NCBI GenBank assembly: GCA_045587025.1
Contig: JAZNBK010000043.1
Coordinates: forward strand, 1-41,951
DNA length: 41,951 nucleotides
Source of the DNA: UBA1740 sp045587025
GTDB lineage: Bacteria; Bacillota; Clostridia; Oscillospirales; CAG-272
Direction: 5' to 3'
Part shown: one piece after another, positions 1-8,786 of the stretch
How the letters are laid out: each line of letters starts with the position of its first letter
Numbering within the stretch: position 1 is the first letter of the stretch
Translations under genes and position numbers: made by a program
Notes under the pieces: model-generated
Told to the model about the DNA's origin: nothing
Seen by the model: only the letters and a program-made list of their open reading frames with translations
Databases searched by the model: none

Positions 1-161
1 GAGGAAAGAAAAACATAGAAACTCAATTTTTCCTTCTTGCTTTTGCTTTGAATATTGAAAAACTTTGCAATCGCACGAAAAAAGGAAGAATTGGCTTGGA
101 TTTGTTCGCTCTGAACGCCTCTTAAACCAATTCTGCGCGAAATTGTATAACCCTTGAAAAC

Positions 162-184
162 GAGGATTTTGCCGATCCTCTTTT
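162..184 (+). terminator. candidate terminator, plus strand
   Basis: GAGGAT (162-167) pairs with ATCCTC (175-180), followed by TTTT. The stem is only six base pairs. It could end a transcript arriving from left of the window or an unannotated small RNA. Confidence 0.4.
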
Positions 185-200
185 CGTCATACTCATTTTA

Positions 201-220
201 GCCTCAAAACGAGGTTTTTT
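201..220 (+). terminator. weak candidate terminator, plus strand
   Basis: CCTC (202-205), loop AAAAC, GAGG (211-214), then six T residues. The stem is short, but the T-run is good. It may act in tandem with the hairpin at 162-184. Confidence 0.3.
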
Positions 221-250
221 CTATTTTGCAAGCCTCTTTTCTTGAAGGCA

Positions 251-298
251 CAGAAAAAGAGCTGCCTCAAACACTCTTAAACTCGCATTTGAGACAGC
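251..298 (-). terminator. terminator of the yfhO-DUF951-yfhO-ruvAB operon
   Basis: On the minus strand GCTGTCTCAAA (298-288) pairs with TTTGAGGCAGC (271-261), giving 11 bp with one G-U pair, followed by CTCTTTTTCTG. It lies just after the ruvB stop codon and is a typical Rho-independent terminator. Confidence 0.75.
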
Positions 299-316
299 CC
301 CTTTGTAAAGAAAACA

Positions 317-1360
317 TTAATCGTCGATTGTGAGCTGCTCGGATGAGCCGTATTTTATGCCTAAATGCTCGTATGCAAGACGGGTGGCGCATCTGCCTCT
401 CGGCGTCCTACTTAAAAAGCCCAATTGCAACAGATATGGCTCGTATACGTCCTCTATAGTTATGGCCTCCTCGCCCGTCGTAGCGGCAAGGGTTTCAAGA
501 CCTACAGGGCCACCGTTATAATATTTTATAATTGCTTCGAGCATTTTTCTGTCGGTATTGTCAAGTCCGAGCTCGTCAATTTCAAGCATATCAAGCGCAT
601 AGCGCGCGATTTCTCCTGTAATAGTGCCGTCGCCCTTTACAATTGCGAAGTCGCGCAATCTTTTCAAAAGTCGGTTTGCAATTCTGGGCGTTCCTCTTGA
701 CCTTCTTGAAATTTCCTCTGCGCCTTCTTCGTCAATACTCAGCTCCAAAATTTTTGCGCTTCTCTTAACTATCGTTGCAAGCTCGGCGGGGGTGTAAAGC
801 TCTAATTTCATAATAACGCCAAAGCGGTCGCGCAAAGGAGTTGTTATTTGTCCCGCTCTCGTCGTCGCTCCGATTAAGGTAAATGTAGGCAAGGGAAGCC
901 GTATGCTTCTTGCGCTTGGCCCTTTACCTATAATAATATCCAAAGCATAGTCCTCCATAGCAGGATATAAGATTTCCTCTATCGAACGAGAGAGACGGTG
1001 AATTTCGTCGATAAACAAAATATCCCCTTCGGACAAATTAGTGAGAATGGCGGCGAGGTCGCCCTGTTTTTCAATAGCAGGACCTGACGTCGTGCGTATA
1101 TTAACTCCCATTTCGTTCGCTATTATGTTTGAAAGAGTTGTCTTTCCAAGACCGGGAGGGCCGTAGAGAAGGGTGTGGTCCATAGCGTCATTTCTGAGCT
1201 TTGCCGACTCAATGTAAATTTTAAGGTTATCCTTAACCTTTTCCTGACCAATATATTCGTTTAATGATTTAGGTCGTAAGCTGTTTTCAATTTCATTGTC
1301 TGATTGAATATACTCGGAGGAAACAATTCTGTTTTCAAAATCAAATTCGGTATCCATCAT
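317..1360 (-). CDS. ruvB: Holliday junction branch migration DNA helicase RuvB
   Basis: RuvB is the hexameric AAA+ motor that, with RuvA, drives branch migration of Holliday junctions before RuvC cleavage. The 347-residue protein has normal family length. Walker A GPPGLGKT is at residues 67-74, Walker B with IDEIHR at about 117-122, sensor 1 GATTRAG at 164-170, and the arginine-finger segment RDRFG at 177-181; the C-terminal third is the winged-helix domain. The start is supported by AAGGAG five bases upstream of two consecutive ATG codons. It begins six bases after ruvA ends and is the last gene of its operon, followed by a terminator. Confidence 0.98.
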   Translation of the reverse strand: MMDTEFDFENRIVSSEYIQSDNEIENSLRPKSLNEYIGQEKVKDNLKIYIESAKLRNDAMDHTLLYGPPGLGKTTLSNIIANEMGVNIRTTSGPAIEKQGDLAAILTNLSEGDILFIDEIHRLSRSIEEILYPAMEDYALDIIIGKGPSARSIRLPLPTFTLIGATTRAGQITTPLRDRFGVIMKLELYTPAELATIVKRSAKILELSIDEEGAEEISRRSRGTPRIANRLLKRLRDFAIVKGDGTITGEIARYALDMLEIDELGLDNTDRKMLEAIIKYYNGGPVGLETLAATTGEEAITIEDVYEPYLLQLGFLSRTPRGRCATRLAYEHLGIKYGSSEQLTIDD

Positions 1361-1366
1361 TTCTCC

Positions 1367-1990
1367 TTACTTGCTTGCAAATTTTTTGAGCGCCAAGGTT
1401 ATAATTTCCTCGAGGGAAAGGGAAGTGTCAATAGTTCTTAAAATTTCGAGTATCTCGCTCCTGTTATAGCCGAGGACGGTCAGCGCATCTGCCGCCTCGG
1501 AGAGCTTTCCGTTCTTTGCTCCGGTGACCGCAGAATTTTTTACAGCAGTATCTTTCATTATATCGGGCGTGCCGCTCACGGTATCCTTTGAAATTTTATC
1601 CTTCAATTCGAGCACGATTCTTGCCGCAGTTTTTGCGCCGATGCCCGACGCCTTGGCTATCGCTTTTATATCCTCAGTGCATACCGCATAGGCAAATCTA
1701 TCGGGCGTATAAAGTGATAAAATAGACATAGCCGCCTTAGGACCGACACCCGAAACGCTGTTAAGCAGCTTAAAGCATTCCAGCTCCTCGCTTGTGTAAA
1801 AGCCGAAAAGCTCAACGGCATCCTCCCGTACCTGAAGATGAGTTAAAAGGCGGATTTCGTTTCCGACCTCCTTAGATATCTCATTATAAGTATTAAAGCT
1901 CACGCTTAATTTGTAGCCGACGCCGCTCGCGTCAATTACTGCAAAAGAAGCGTCGATATATACTAACTCTCCTCTTATATGGTAGAACAT
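1367..1990 (-). CDS. ruvA: Holliday junction branch migration complex subunit RuvA
   Basis: RuvA binds four-way junction DNA as a tetramer and loads RuvB. The 207 residues show an N-terminal OB-fold (1-62), two helix-hairpin-helix motifs around SGVGPKAA (80-87) and SGIGAKTA (115-122), and the RuvB-binding C-terminal domain (about 160-207). Length fits the family. The gene starts 17 bases after the second yfhO gene, with AAAGGGATATAAATC before the ATG. ruvC is not in this operon but heads the divergent one 6 kb away. Confidence 0.98.
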   Translation of the reverse strand: MFYHIRGELVYIDASFAVIDASGVGYKLSVSFNTYNEISKEVGNEIRLLTHLQVREDAVELFGFYTSEELECFKLLNSVSGVGPKAAMSILSLYTPDRFAYAVCTEDIKAIAKASGIGAKTAARIVLELKDKISKDTVSGTPDIMKDTAVKNSAVTGAKNGKLSEAADALTVLGYNRSEILEILRTIDTSLSLEEIITLALKKFASK

Positions 1991-2007
1991 GATTTATATC
2001 CCTTTCT

Positions 2008-4794
2008 TTATGGATTAATGTTTTTTTGCTTTGATTTTCTTTTTAAAAGCACCTCTGTCAAAATAACGGCCGTCAGAAGCGCAACACCGCACAGTGAAAT
2101 ATAAAATCCGATTATATATATCTGCGGCATATACCTGAATTCAAGCTCATACGCCCCACACTCAAGGTCAAAGGCGAGAAGTGCGTCGAGCGTTTCATAG
2201 GTATCTATTTTTTGTCCGTTCGCCGTAACACGCCAGCCGCTATCGTAGGGAATTGTAGTTAAGATTACGTTTTGCCCTTCGTTTACGGTAATTGTGCCTT
2301 TAAAATAATCTTCCTCGCATATCTCTACCGAAAATGCAGACAAGGATAATTTTTCATAAACCTTGTCTAAAATTTGTTTGTCAAGATAGTAGAAGTATTT
2401 TGTGTGACGCATCATATAAATGCCGTCGCTCGTCAGCTTAAATGAAAGCTCAGCTTTTTCGTTTTCTTCATATTTTCCGACGTATACGTAGCCGTGATTA
2501 TCTTTTTTGAACAGATTTCCGATTTTTTCACCGTTCAGGTACATTTCTGCGCCTGTGTAGTAAAAGGTGGGGAAGTATGCGTAAATTTCCTTGTCGCCCA
2601 CGCCCTCGAAAACGAATTTAAGATAGGAATCCTTTTCTTCATCTATTGGATAGAACTTTGTTCTGCTTGTAGATTCCTTGCAGTTTTCTTTTACGATTTC
2701 TGCGTCAATTTGCTTATAAAGCTTAACCATCTCGTCCTCGCCCAAAAGCGCGGTGGTCAGTCTGTTTAAGCGCTCGAACGGAGAGTCAGAATCGAAATAT
2801 TCTCTTTTGTCTGAGTGAGCTTCTTCTTCGTTTTCCTCGCTTATTTCTTTAAATACTATCATATTGACGTCAGAGCTTACTCCAAAGGCGATAGGCAAAG
2901 CGTAGGGGTTTTTGTATACCGAAACCTTGTCATCGGAATATGTTTTTTCGTATAATTGAGAAATTTTTACGTCGTTTTCTGCCATTACGTATTTTATCGA
3001 AAGAAGCGAGTCAGCCATTACGGTAGAGCCGGTATACTGTGATGAATGAGAAGCGGAATTGTGACCGAAAAGAGAAATAAAATCTACGGTGTCGGCATTT
3101 AAGGTCGACGTAGAGCCGGAAAGCCCTCTGTATCCCAAGGTGTAGGAGTCGTTTACCTTTCTGTAATCCGTTTTTTCCACTCGGTAGAATGGCTCTTTTT
3201 CGGTTTTTTTAATATAAGCCATTGCATCTTCCCATTTATCCATATAACCGAGGTAGCTTTCTCTGTTGGAAATTACTACGTCATAATCGAGAGAACAGGT
3301 GTTATAAAGTCCGCCCAAAAACATTTCAAGCGAAACTACCGCAAGTAAAAAGCCGGATAGAAGCTTAAAGCTCAGCTTCCTTTTTGAAATAATAAAATCG
3401 AATGCGAAGTAATAGACAAGGATACAGACAATGCTTGTTAATACGGTTAATAAAGGGTGTACGTGTTCATATTTCAGCTCGCTTGAAAAGAGCAGGAACA
3501 AAAGCATTACCGAGGCAGTGAAGAATATTAATTTCTTATTGGCGTTTCTGATATTTTCATAACCTCTTGCCGCCATATACACCATAATAAAGGTGAGCAT
3601 ATAGCTGTAACGGTAATTAAGCCAATTTGGCGCTTGAAAGCCGTGCCATACCAGGTCAAGCGTGTTAATTGAAAAGCTGAAAATTAAAATAAGAGAGAGA
3701 AAGATAGTGCATATTTTTTCCCTCATATTTACTCTGTCGTTAAAGTAGTAAACGGGGACAAGGAAAAGCGTTACTATTCCGCAGTAAACGTTAGGCAGAC
3801 CTTCGGGGCGAACGGTATCATAAGAACCGAACATAAATTTCGAATAGAGGTCTAACAAATCGAATTTAGATACGAATTCAAACGTCGGGTCTGAAAACGT
3901 CGTTTTTCCAAAGGTGAGTGAATAGTAAGCAGGTAGAATTATAATAGCCGAAATTGCAAGTGAAATTATAGCAAAGAACCCGACCGAGAAGAAGGAACGG
4001 AAAAAGTGAAATTTCAGATTTCGGGGATTTCTTTCGATAGGAGAGCGGGAAAAGTAGGAGAAAAAGAAATAAAGAAAGGTGAAAATGCAGGTCATGTAGC
4101 CGATATAGTAATTGCTCATTATCGCAAAAACAAGCGAAAAGACGAAGAGCTTATATTTGCCTTCGCTTATGAGAGCATCTACTCCAAGCACGATTAATGG
4201 GAGCATAAATACGTTATCCATCCACATCGTGTTGTGTTGCATTATTACGACGTATCCGCTAAGCGCGTAAACACAAGAAAAAATTATAGTTGTAATTGGT
4301 CTTGCTTTCGCTTTCTTCTGAAGCATTATTCCGAACGTCAAGCCGCAAAGACCTATCTTGATTAGAATAATACTGAAAAGCGCTTCGGTTATGCAATGCT
4401 TAGGGAAAAGAGCTACAATATACGAGAGCGGACTCGCAAGGTAGTAGGCGTAAATTCCGAGGAACTCTCCACCCAGTGCCCGAGAGAATGAATAGAGAAG
4501 TGAAGCTTCACCGTAAATGAAGCTTCGCAGCGCCTCGAAAAAGTAGACGTACTGACCGTTTAAGTCAAGGACGAGTACCGAGTTTTTTCCGAACGGAAAT
4601 ACGCCAATCGCTATAAAAACGCAGAGCATTAATAGAAACGGTAATAAAAAACTCCAAAAAAGAGGTCTGCGTAGAATTAACTTTCCCTTTTTAAGCATTT
4701 TTGAAGGTAGCGCTCTGTAATTGCTTTTTTTGGCTTTTAAAAGATTATAAAAATCTGCAAGCTTAGAAAGAAAAGCGACCTTAATTTTTTTCAT
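2008..4794 (-). CDS. YfhO family membrane protein (GT-C type glycosyltransferase), second copy
   Basis: A 928-residue polytopic membrane protein of the YfhO family (Pfam 'Bacterial membrane protein YfhO'). Characterised members in Bacillus and Listeria add sugars to teichoic acid on the outer face of the membrane from a lipid-linked donor. About a dozen hydrophobic segments fill residues 45-490, a large extracellular region follows, and one last transmembrane segment lies near 895-915. The conserved first loop VLDLNGQYV followed by LGGEFLGIYAYYLASP is present. The start overlaps the end of DUF951 by 14 bases. It is clearly paralogous to the YfhO protein encoded upstream (4989-7976). The acceptor in this organism is unknown. 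Confidence 0.9.
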   Translation of the reverse strand: MKKIKVAFLSKLADFYNLLKAKKSNYRALPSKMLKKGKLILRRPLFWSFLLPFLLMLCVFIAIGVFPFGKNSVLVLDLNGQYVYFFEALRSFIYGEASLLYSFSRALGGEFLGIYAYYLASPLSYIVALFPKHCITEALFSIILIKIGLCGLTFGIMLQKKAKARPITTIIFSCVYALSGYVVIMQHNTMWMDNVFMLPLIVLGVDALISEGKYKLFVFSLVFAIMSNYYIGYMTCIFTFLYFFFSYFSRSPIERNPRNLKFHFFRSFFSVGFFAIISLAISAIIILPAYYSLTFGKTTFSDPTFEFVSKFDLLDLYSKFMFGSYDTVRPEGLPNVYCGIVTLFLVPVYYFNDRVNMREKICTIFLSLILIFSFSINTLDLVWHGFQAPNWLNYRYSYMLTFIMVYMAARGYENIRNANKKLIFFTASVMLLFLLFSSELKYEHVHPLLTVLTSIVCILVYYFAFDFIISKRKLSFKLLSGFLLAVVSLEMFLGGLYNTCSLDYDVVISNRESYLGYMDKWEDAMAYIKKTEKEPFYRVEKTDYRKVNDSYTLGYRGLSGSTSTLNADTVDFISLFGHNSASHSSQYTGSTVMADSLLSIKYVMAENDVKISQLYEKTYSDDKVSVYKNPYALPIAFGVSSDVNMIVFKEISEENEEEAHSDKREYFDSDSPFERLNRLTTALLGEDEMVKLYKQIDAEIVKENCKESTSRTKFYPIDEEKDSYLKFVFEGVGDKEIYAYFPTFYYTGAEMYLNGEKIGNLFKKDNHGYVYVGKYEENEKAELSFKLTSDGIYMMRHTKYFYYLDKQILDKVYEKLSLSAFSVEICEEDYFKGTITVNEGQNVILTTIPYDSGWRVTANGQKIDTYETLDALLAFDLECGAYELEFRYMPQIYIIGFYISLCGVALLTAVILTEVLLKRKSKQKNINP

Positions 4795-4987
4795 TTTCGT
4801 TTTTTTCCAATACTTTTTTTATAAACTTTTCTGCTTTTAATCTGTCGACGGTTATATCTCTTTTGCACCCGCAGCAAATCATTCTGACGTCACTTCCTGT
4901 TCTGGCAATAGTAAAAAAGCTTGAACCGCAGGGGTGCTTCTTTTTCACCTCGATTATATCTCCGACGTTAAATTTTACAATTTCCAT
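4781..4987 (-). CDS. DUF951 domain-containing protein
   Basis: A 68-residue basic protein of the DUF951 family, whose role is not established. The first half carries the family signature GDIIEVKKKHPCGS and a CCGCKRDI cluster, so three cysteines lie close together and metal binding is conceivable. The reading frame is open further upstream, but ATG 4987 is chosen because AAAGGAAAT precedes it and it gives the usual length. The upstream start would only translate the lysine-rich tail of the preceding gene in another frame. It starts one base after the first yfhO stop and overlaps the second yfhO start by 14 bases, so translation of the three is probably coupled. Confidence 0.9.
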   Translation of the reverse strand: MEIVKFNVGDIIEVKKKHPCGSSFFTIARTGSDVRMICCGCKRDITVDRLKAEKFIKKVLEKNENEKN

Positions 4988-4988
4988 T

Positions 4989-7976
4989 TTATTTCCTTTT
5001 TCTAAGGCGCTTTTTGCGAGCTTCCTTTTCTTTTTCTTCTTCGATAATTTCGAGCTCAATCAGAGAGGGGTATTCAGAATAACTGTCTGTCGGAAGCGGG
5101 ATAAACGTGTTTGTAAAATTAAATAAAGCTTTTTTCTTTTTGAAAGTTATTTTGCCCTTTCTTAACAAACAGATAAGGACGAGAATGACAACGAAAAATA
5201 AAAGGGACGCAATCGAGATAATAATTCCTGTCGTGTAGCAGGAGGGATAATATTTCATCGTAATCGTGTATTCTCCCGCGCCATTTGGAAGGTCGAACGC
5301 CAAAAGACAAGATAGGGTTTCATAGGTTTCGACACGCTTTCCGTCTACTTTTACGTTCCAGCCCTTGTCGTACGGTATTGTCGTGAGGATTGTCGTTTTG
5401 CCTTCCTCTGCATTTACGACGCCTTCGATATAGTCATCTGAGAATTTGGTAATATTTAAGTTGCCCTCTGAAATCTCGGTCATTACTGAAACTAATTCGT
5501 CATCGTCAATATAGCAGAAATAGGGAACATCTGCCGTGAGGTAAAATTCACCGTAAGGATAGATATACATGTCCACCATAAGCGCTTCGCCCTCGGAAAA
5601 ATTACCCAGGTTTATAATCGGGGCTATATTTGTATTTCCCGAATAAAGAGTTTCTACCTTCTTGGAGTTCAGAAAGACTTCGATCTGTCTTGAATATTTC
5701 GTCGGGAAGAAGCAGTAGATGTTACCGTCTCTGCTTGCGGTAAGATTAAAGATGACGCAAGCTGACATGTCGTCTTTATTTATCGCTTTAAATGGATAGT
5801 GATTCCAGATTGTCGGCTCTTGATTTACCGTTATCGTAGTTTTCATAGTATGCTCTATCGGCTTGTAAACAGAAACGTCTCTTCCGACTATAGCAGAAAG
5901 TATAGCGTTCATGCGGGAGAAGGGCGACCAAAGAGTATCTGCAAATTCCTCCTTGAGCTTCAATTCGCCGTCTTTACGCTCATAATCCAACGAGTCTCGA
6001 GGTAATTCAAAGGAAATATCATTGATATTTGAGGGGCAGGCGAAGGCGAGTGAAAGCGCATACGGATTTTTGTATACCTTAGTGGATTCGTTTGTGTAAT
6101 ACTCCTCATAAATAGGAGAAGCGCTTTCTTCAGGTAGAGTTAAAATATATTTAATTCCAAAAAACGAATCCAATATAGCGTTACTGCCCTTATATTCGGT
6201 CCAGTGAGAATCTGCCTTTATTCCCAGCTTTCCTATGAATTTAACTACGTCTCTGTCGAGAGTTGAAGTAGAGCTTGCGATGCCGTTGATTCCGAATACA
6301 AAACCGTCAGTAACGTTTCTGGTAAAGGTCTTTTCTACACGGTAAAATTCGCTATCATCGGTTTCTTCCACGTAATCGAATGCCTCTTGATGCTTGTCGT
6401 AAAAGTCGTGGTATGAGTCATAGCTTGAAATAACGACGTCCTCGTTTAGCTTTTTCGTATAATAAACGCCGTTCAAAAAGACCTCAACAGAAAGAGCAAT
6501 GACAAGTATAAGTGCGAGAGTATCAATTTTTGGAGAGTTCGCTCTATAGTTTGTCATAAGCATTAAGAGCGTGCCATATACAGCCAGACAAATCAAAGTA
6601 AACCAAACGCCGTTAATGTCGCTGAAATATTCGGTCTCAACACCGTCTTTGGGATAGGTAAGATTTATTTTTTGGAGAACGACGACTAAAATTGCTATGA
6701 TAGCCGAGGAAGCTAAAATTGATTTGTAGCCCACTTCTCGCAACAGAGTAATGGCTTTGCCTGCGAGTATCAGAAGAACGAACGAGAACATGAAGCTATA
6801 ACGGTAGTTAAGCCAGTTAGGCGCCTGAAAACCGTGCCAAACCATATCCAACGTGTTGATATTCATGCTTGCAAATAATACGATGATAAAGATACCCGAA
6901 GCGACCTTTTCCTGCCAGGTTATTTTTTTTGTCAGGAAATAGATTGGAAGAAGGACGACGGCAATAACGCCGGAATAAACCCAAGGAAGCCCCTCGGGGC
7001 GCACGGTATCATAAGCACCGGGGAATAGCTTTGCAAGGAAATCCACGAAATCGAACTTGGAAAAGAAAGCGAAGCTTGGATTCGTGAAATCCGATTTTCC
7101 AAAGGTGAGCGAGTAGTAGGCGGGAATTATCATCACGGCGGCAATTCCTATGCCTATAATCGTATATACGCCCATCCTCAGAAGAGAACGCCAAAAATGC
7201 TTCTTTTCGCCAATTGGATTTGATGCGCCCGTCGCTATGGTTGATAACATATAGTAGAAATAATAGAGTGCGACGAATATACAGCTCATATAACCCAAAT
7301 AGTAGTTGCAGAGCAGTGTAAGAGCGAGAGAAATGACGTAAAGCGAGGGCTTCTTGTACTTCACGAGGCGTTCAACGCCAAGAGCGAGAAGCGGAAGCAG
7401 GATCATAGCGTCTATCCACATTGTGTTATGATGAATAACCACCGAATAAGATGACAAGGCATAAAGAATAGAGAGACCTATTATAATCGTCTTATTGCAC
7501 CTTTGCGAGTTGTGCATAAAGATGCCGAATGAAAGACCTGCAGATCCGCATTTTAAGACGAAAATAGTGAGTAGCGCTTCGAGAATACTTTCTTTTGGAA
7601 AGAGTGCGACTATATAAGAAAACGGGCTTGCAAGATAGTAAGCGTAAATTCCCAAAAACTCACCGCCAAGACTTCTGCCGAAGGAGTACAGAAACGAGCC
7701 GTCTCCGTAAATGGCAGAGCGTAGAGCTGCAAAAAATTGTACGTACTGCCCATTAAGGTCAAGCACCAGCACAGAGCTTCTTCCAAAGGGATATACTCCC
7801 ATTTTGACATATATAAGAAGCATCAAAAACAATGGCAAAATAAAAGACCAAGCCAAGTAAGAATAATTATATTTTGCGAAAAAGAGGTCTATCTTATCGA
7901 GCAGAGAAACCTTTTTCTTCGGTTGATCGATATATTCCTCAGTTTGATTATCTGAATTTTTCTTCGAGAAATCCAT
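4989..7976 (-). CDS. YfhO family membrane protein (GT-C type glycosyltransferase), first copy
   Basis: A 995-residue YfhO-family protein and the first gene of its operon. A short hydrophilic N-terminus (1-38) precedes many transmembrane segments up to about residue 510. A long extracytoplasmic domain and a final membrane segment (about 920-945) follow, and the C-terminus is strongly charged (EEEKEKEARKKRLRKRK). The catalytic-loop region DLNGQYVQFF and LGGEFLGIYAYYLASP matches its paralogue at 2008-4794 closely, as do PEGLP and NTLDMVWHGFQAPNWLNYRYS further on. The start is fixed by AAGGAG seven bases upstream. A role in glycosylating a cell-wall polymer is inferred from the family. Confidence 0.9.
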   Translation of the reverse strand: MDFSKKNSDNQTEEYIDQPKKKVSLLDKIDLFFAKYNYSYLAWSFILPLFLMLLIYVKMGVYPFGRSSVLVLDLNGQYVQFFAALRSAIYGDGSFLYSFGRSLGGEFLGIYAYYLASPFSYIVALFPKESILEALLTIFVLKCGSAGLSFGIFMHNSQRCNKTIIIGLSILYALSSYSVVIHHNTMWIDAMILLPLLALGVERLVKYKKPSLYVISLALTLLCNYYLGYMSCIFVALYYFYYMLSTIATGASNPIGEKKHFWRSLLRMGVYTIIGIGIAAVMIIPAYYSLTFGKSDFTNPSFAFFSKFDFVDFLAKLFPGAYDTVRPEGLPWVYSGVIAVVLLPIYFLTKKITWQEKVASGIFIIVLFASMNINTLDMVWHGFQAPNWLNYRYSFMFSFVLLILAGKAITLLREVGYKSILASSAIIAILVVVLQKINLTYPKDGVETEYFSDINGVWFTLICLAVYGTLLMLMTNYRANSPKIDTLALILVIALSVEVFLNGVYYTKKLNEDVVISSYDSYHDFYDKHQEAFDYVEETDDSEFYRVEKTFTRNVTDGFVFGINGIASSTSTLDRDVVKFIGKLGIKADSHWTEYKGSNAILDSFFGIKYILTLPEESASPIYEEYYTNESTKVYKNPYALSLAFACPSNINDISFELPRDSLDYERKDGELKLKEEFADTLWSPFSRMNAILSAIVGRDVSVYKPIEHTMKTTITVNQEPTIWNHYPFKAINKDDMSACVIFNLTASRDGNIYCFFPTKYSRQIEVFLNSKKVETLYSGNTNIAPIINLGNFSEGEALMVDMYIYPYGEFYLTADVPYFCYIDDDELVSVMTEISEGNLNITKFSDDYIEGVVNAEEGKTTILTTIPYDKGWNVKVDGKRVETYETLSCLLAFDLPNGAGEYTITMKYYPSCYTTGIIISIASLLFFVVILVLICLLRKGKITFKKKKALFNFTNTFIPLPTDSYSEYPSLIELEIIEEEKEKEARKKRLRKRK

Positions 7977-8025
7977 AAAGCGCTCCTTGATTTTAAATAA
8001 TCGAAAATATACCTATTATTATAGT

Positions 8026-8054
8026 ATTATACCATAAATGCAAATAAATGTAAA
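8026..8054 (-). promoter_or_regulatory. promoter of the yfhO-ruvAB operon
   Basis: On the minus strand: -35 TTTACA (8054-8049), a 17-base spacer, and -10 TATAAT (8031-8026) with an extended TG. It lies about 50 bases before the first yfhO start in the 286-base divergent region 7977-8262, which holds nothing else but the ruvC promoter. Confidence 0.75.
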
Positions 8055-8156
8055 TAGAAAAAACTATTTTATACACACGTTTAACAAATATAAAAAATGC
8101 GTGGAATTTTGCTTATGCCTTTATTTTAAAAAAATATTATTATAGTCAAAAAATCT

Positions 8157-8185
8157 TTGACTATTTTAGGATAATGTGGTATAAT
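8157..8185 (+). promoter_or_regulatory. promoter of the ruvC-truA operon
   Basis: TTGACT (8157-8162), a 17-base spacer and TATAAT (8180-8185) with extended TG two bases before the -10. This is a near-consensus housekeeping promoter about 80 bases upstream of ruvC, divergent from the yfhO-ruvAB promoter. Confidence 0.8.
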
Positions 8186-8262
8186 AAACTAAATACGTGT
8201 TTTTTATTGAATATGAAAGAACAACCTTTAAAAAACGGTTTTATTTTTAATGGGGCAGAGAT

Positions 8263-8760
8263 ATGAGAATTTTGGGAATTGACCCCGGACTTGCTATTGT
8301 AGGTTGGGGAATTGTGGATAAAATCGGTTCTTCGTTTCGTCCTGTTGCCTTTGGTGCTATTCGCACTCCTGCGCATACAGATACGAGCAAACGGCTTTCT
8401 ATGATTTATGATGACGTTAACGTTTTAATAGAGAAATACCAGCCGAATGAAATGGCAATTGAGGAGCTTTTCTTTAATACCAATACGACAACGGGAATAA
8501 CCGTAGCAGAGGCGAGGGGAGTTGTTTTGCTTTCCGCCTTTCGACATCAGGTGAAAACCTTCGAATACACGCCGTTGCAGGTAAAGCAAGCGGTCGTAGG
8601 TTATGGAAAGGCGGAAAAAAATCAGGTAATTTCTATGGTTACCTCGCTTTTGAAATTGAAAGAAGCGCCGAAGCCTGACGATACGGCTGATGCCTTGGCG
8701 ATAGCTATCTGCCACGCGAATACCTCTAATTCTCTTATGGCGCAGTACTATAACAAATAA
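8263..8760 (+). CDS. ruvC: crossover junction endodeoxyribonuclease RuvC
   Basis: RuvC is the dimeric resolvase that nicks Holliday junctions symmetrically. All four acidic catalytic residues are visible: Asp7 in GIDPG, Glu67 in AIEEL, and Asp140 and Asp143 in DDTADALAIA. At 165 residues it has family length. The ribosome binding site is weak (GGGGC about 9 bases upstream). It heads the plus-strand operon with the methyltransferase, ecfA1, ecfA2, ecfT and truA, back to back with the operon that carries ruvAB. Confidence 0.97.
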   Translation: MRILGIDPGLAIVGWGIVDKIGSSFRPVAFGAIRTPAHTDTSKRLSMIYDDVNVLIEKYQPNEMAIEELFFNTNTTTGITVAEARGVVLLSAFRHQVKTFEYTPLQVKQAVVGYGKAEKNQVISMVTSLLKLKEAPKPDDTADALAIAICHANTSNSLMAQYYNK

Positions 8761-8786
8761 AATAAATTACGATAGGAATTATAAAA

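Larger units (their letters stand above)
1..316. other. intergenic region downstream of ruvB, no gene seen
   Basis: No convincing reading frame lies here. The left edge may hold the 3' flank of a gene outside the window. Visible structure on the plus strand is an 8-bp inverted repeat AGAATTGG (90-97) / CCAATTCT (127-134) and two hairpins followed by T-runs (162-184 and 201-220). On the minus strand there is the ruvAB terminator (251-298). A plus-strand small RNA ending at about 184 is possible but unproven, because I see no good promoter for it. Confidence 0.4.
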
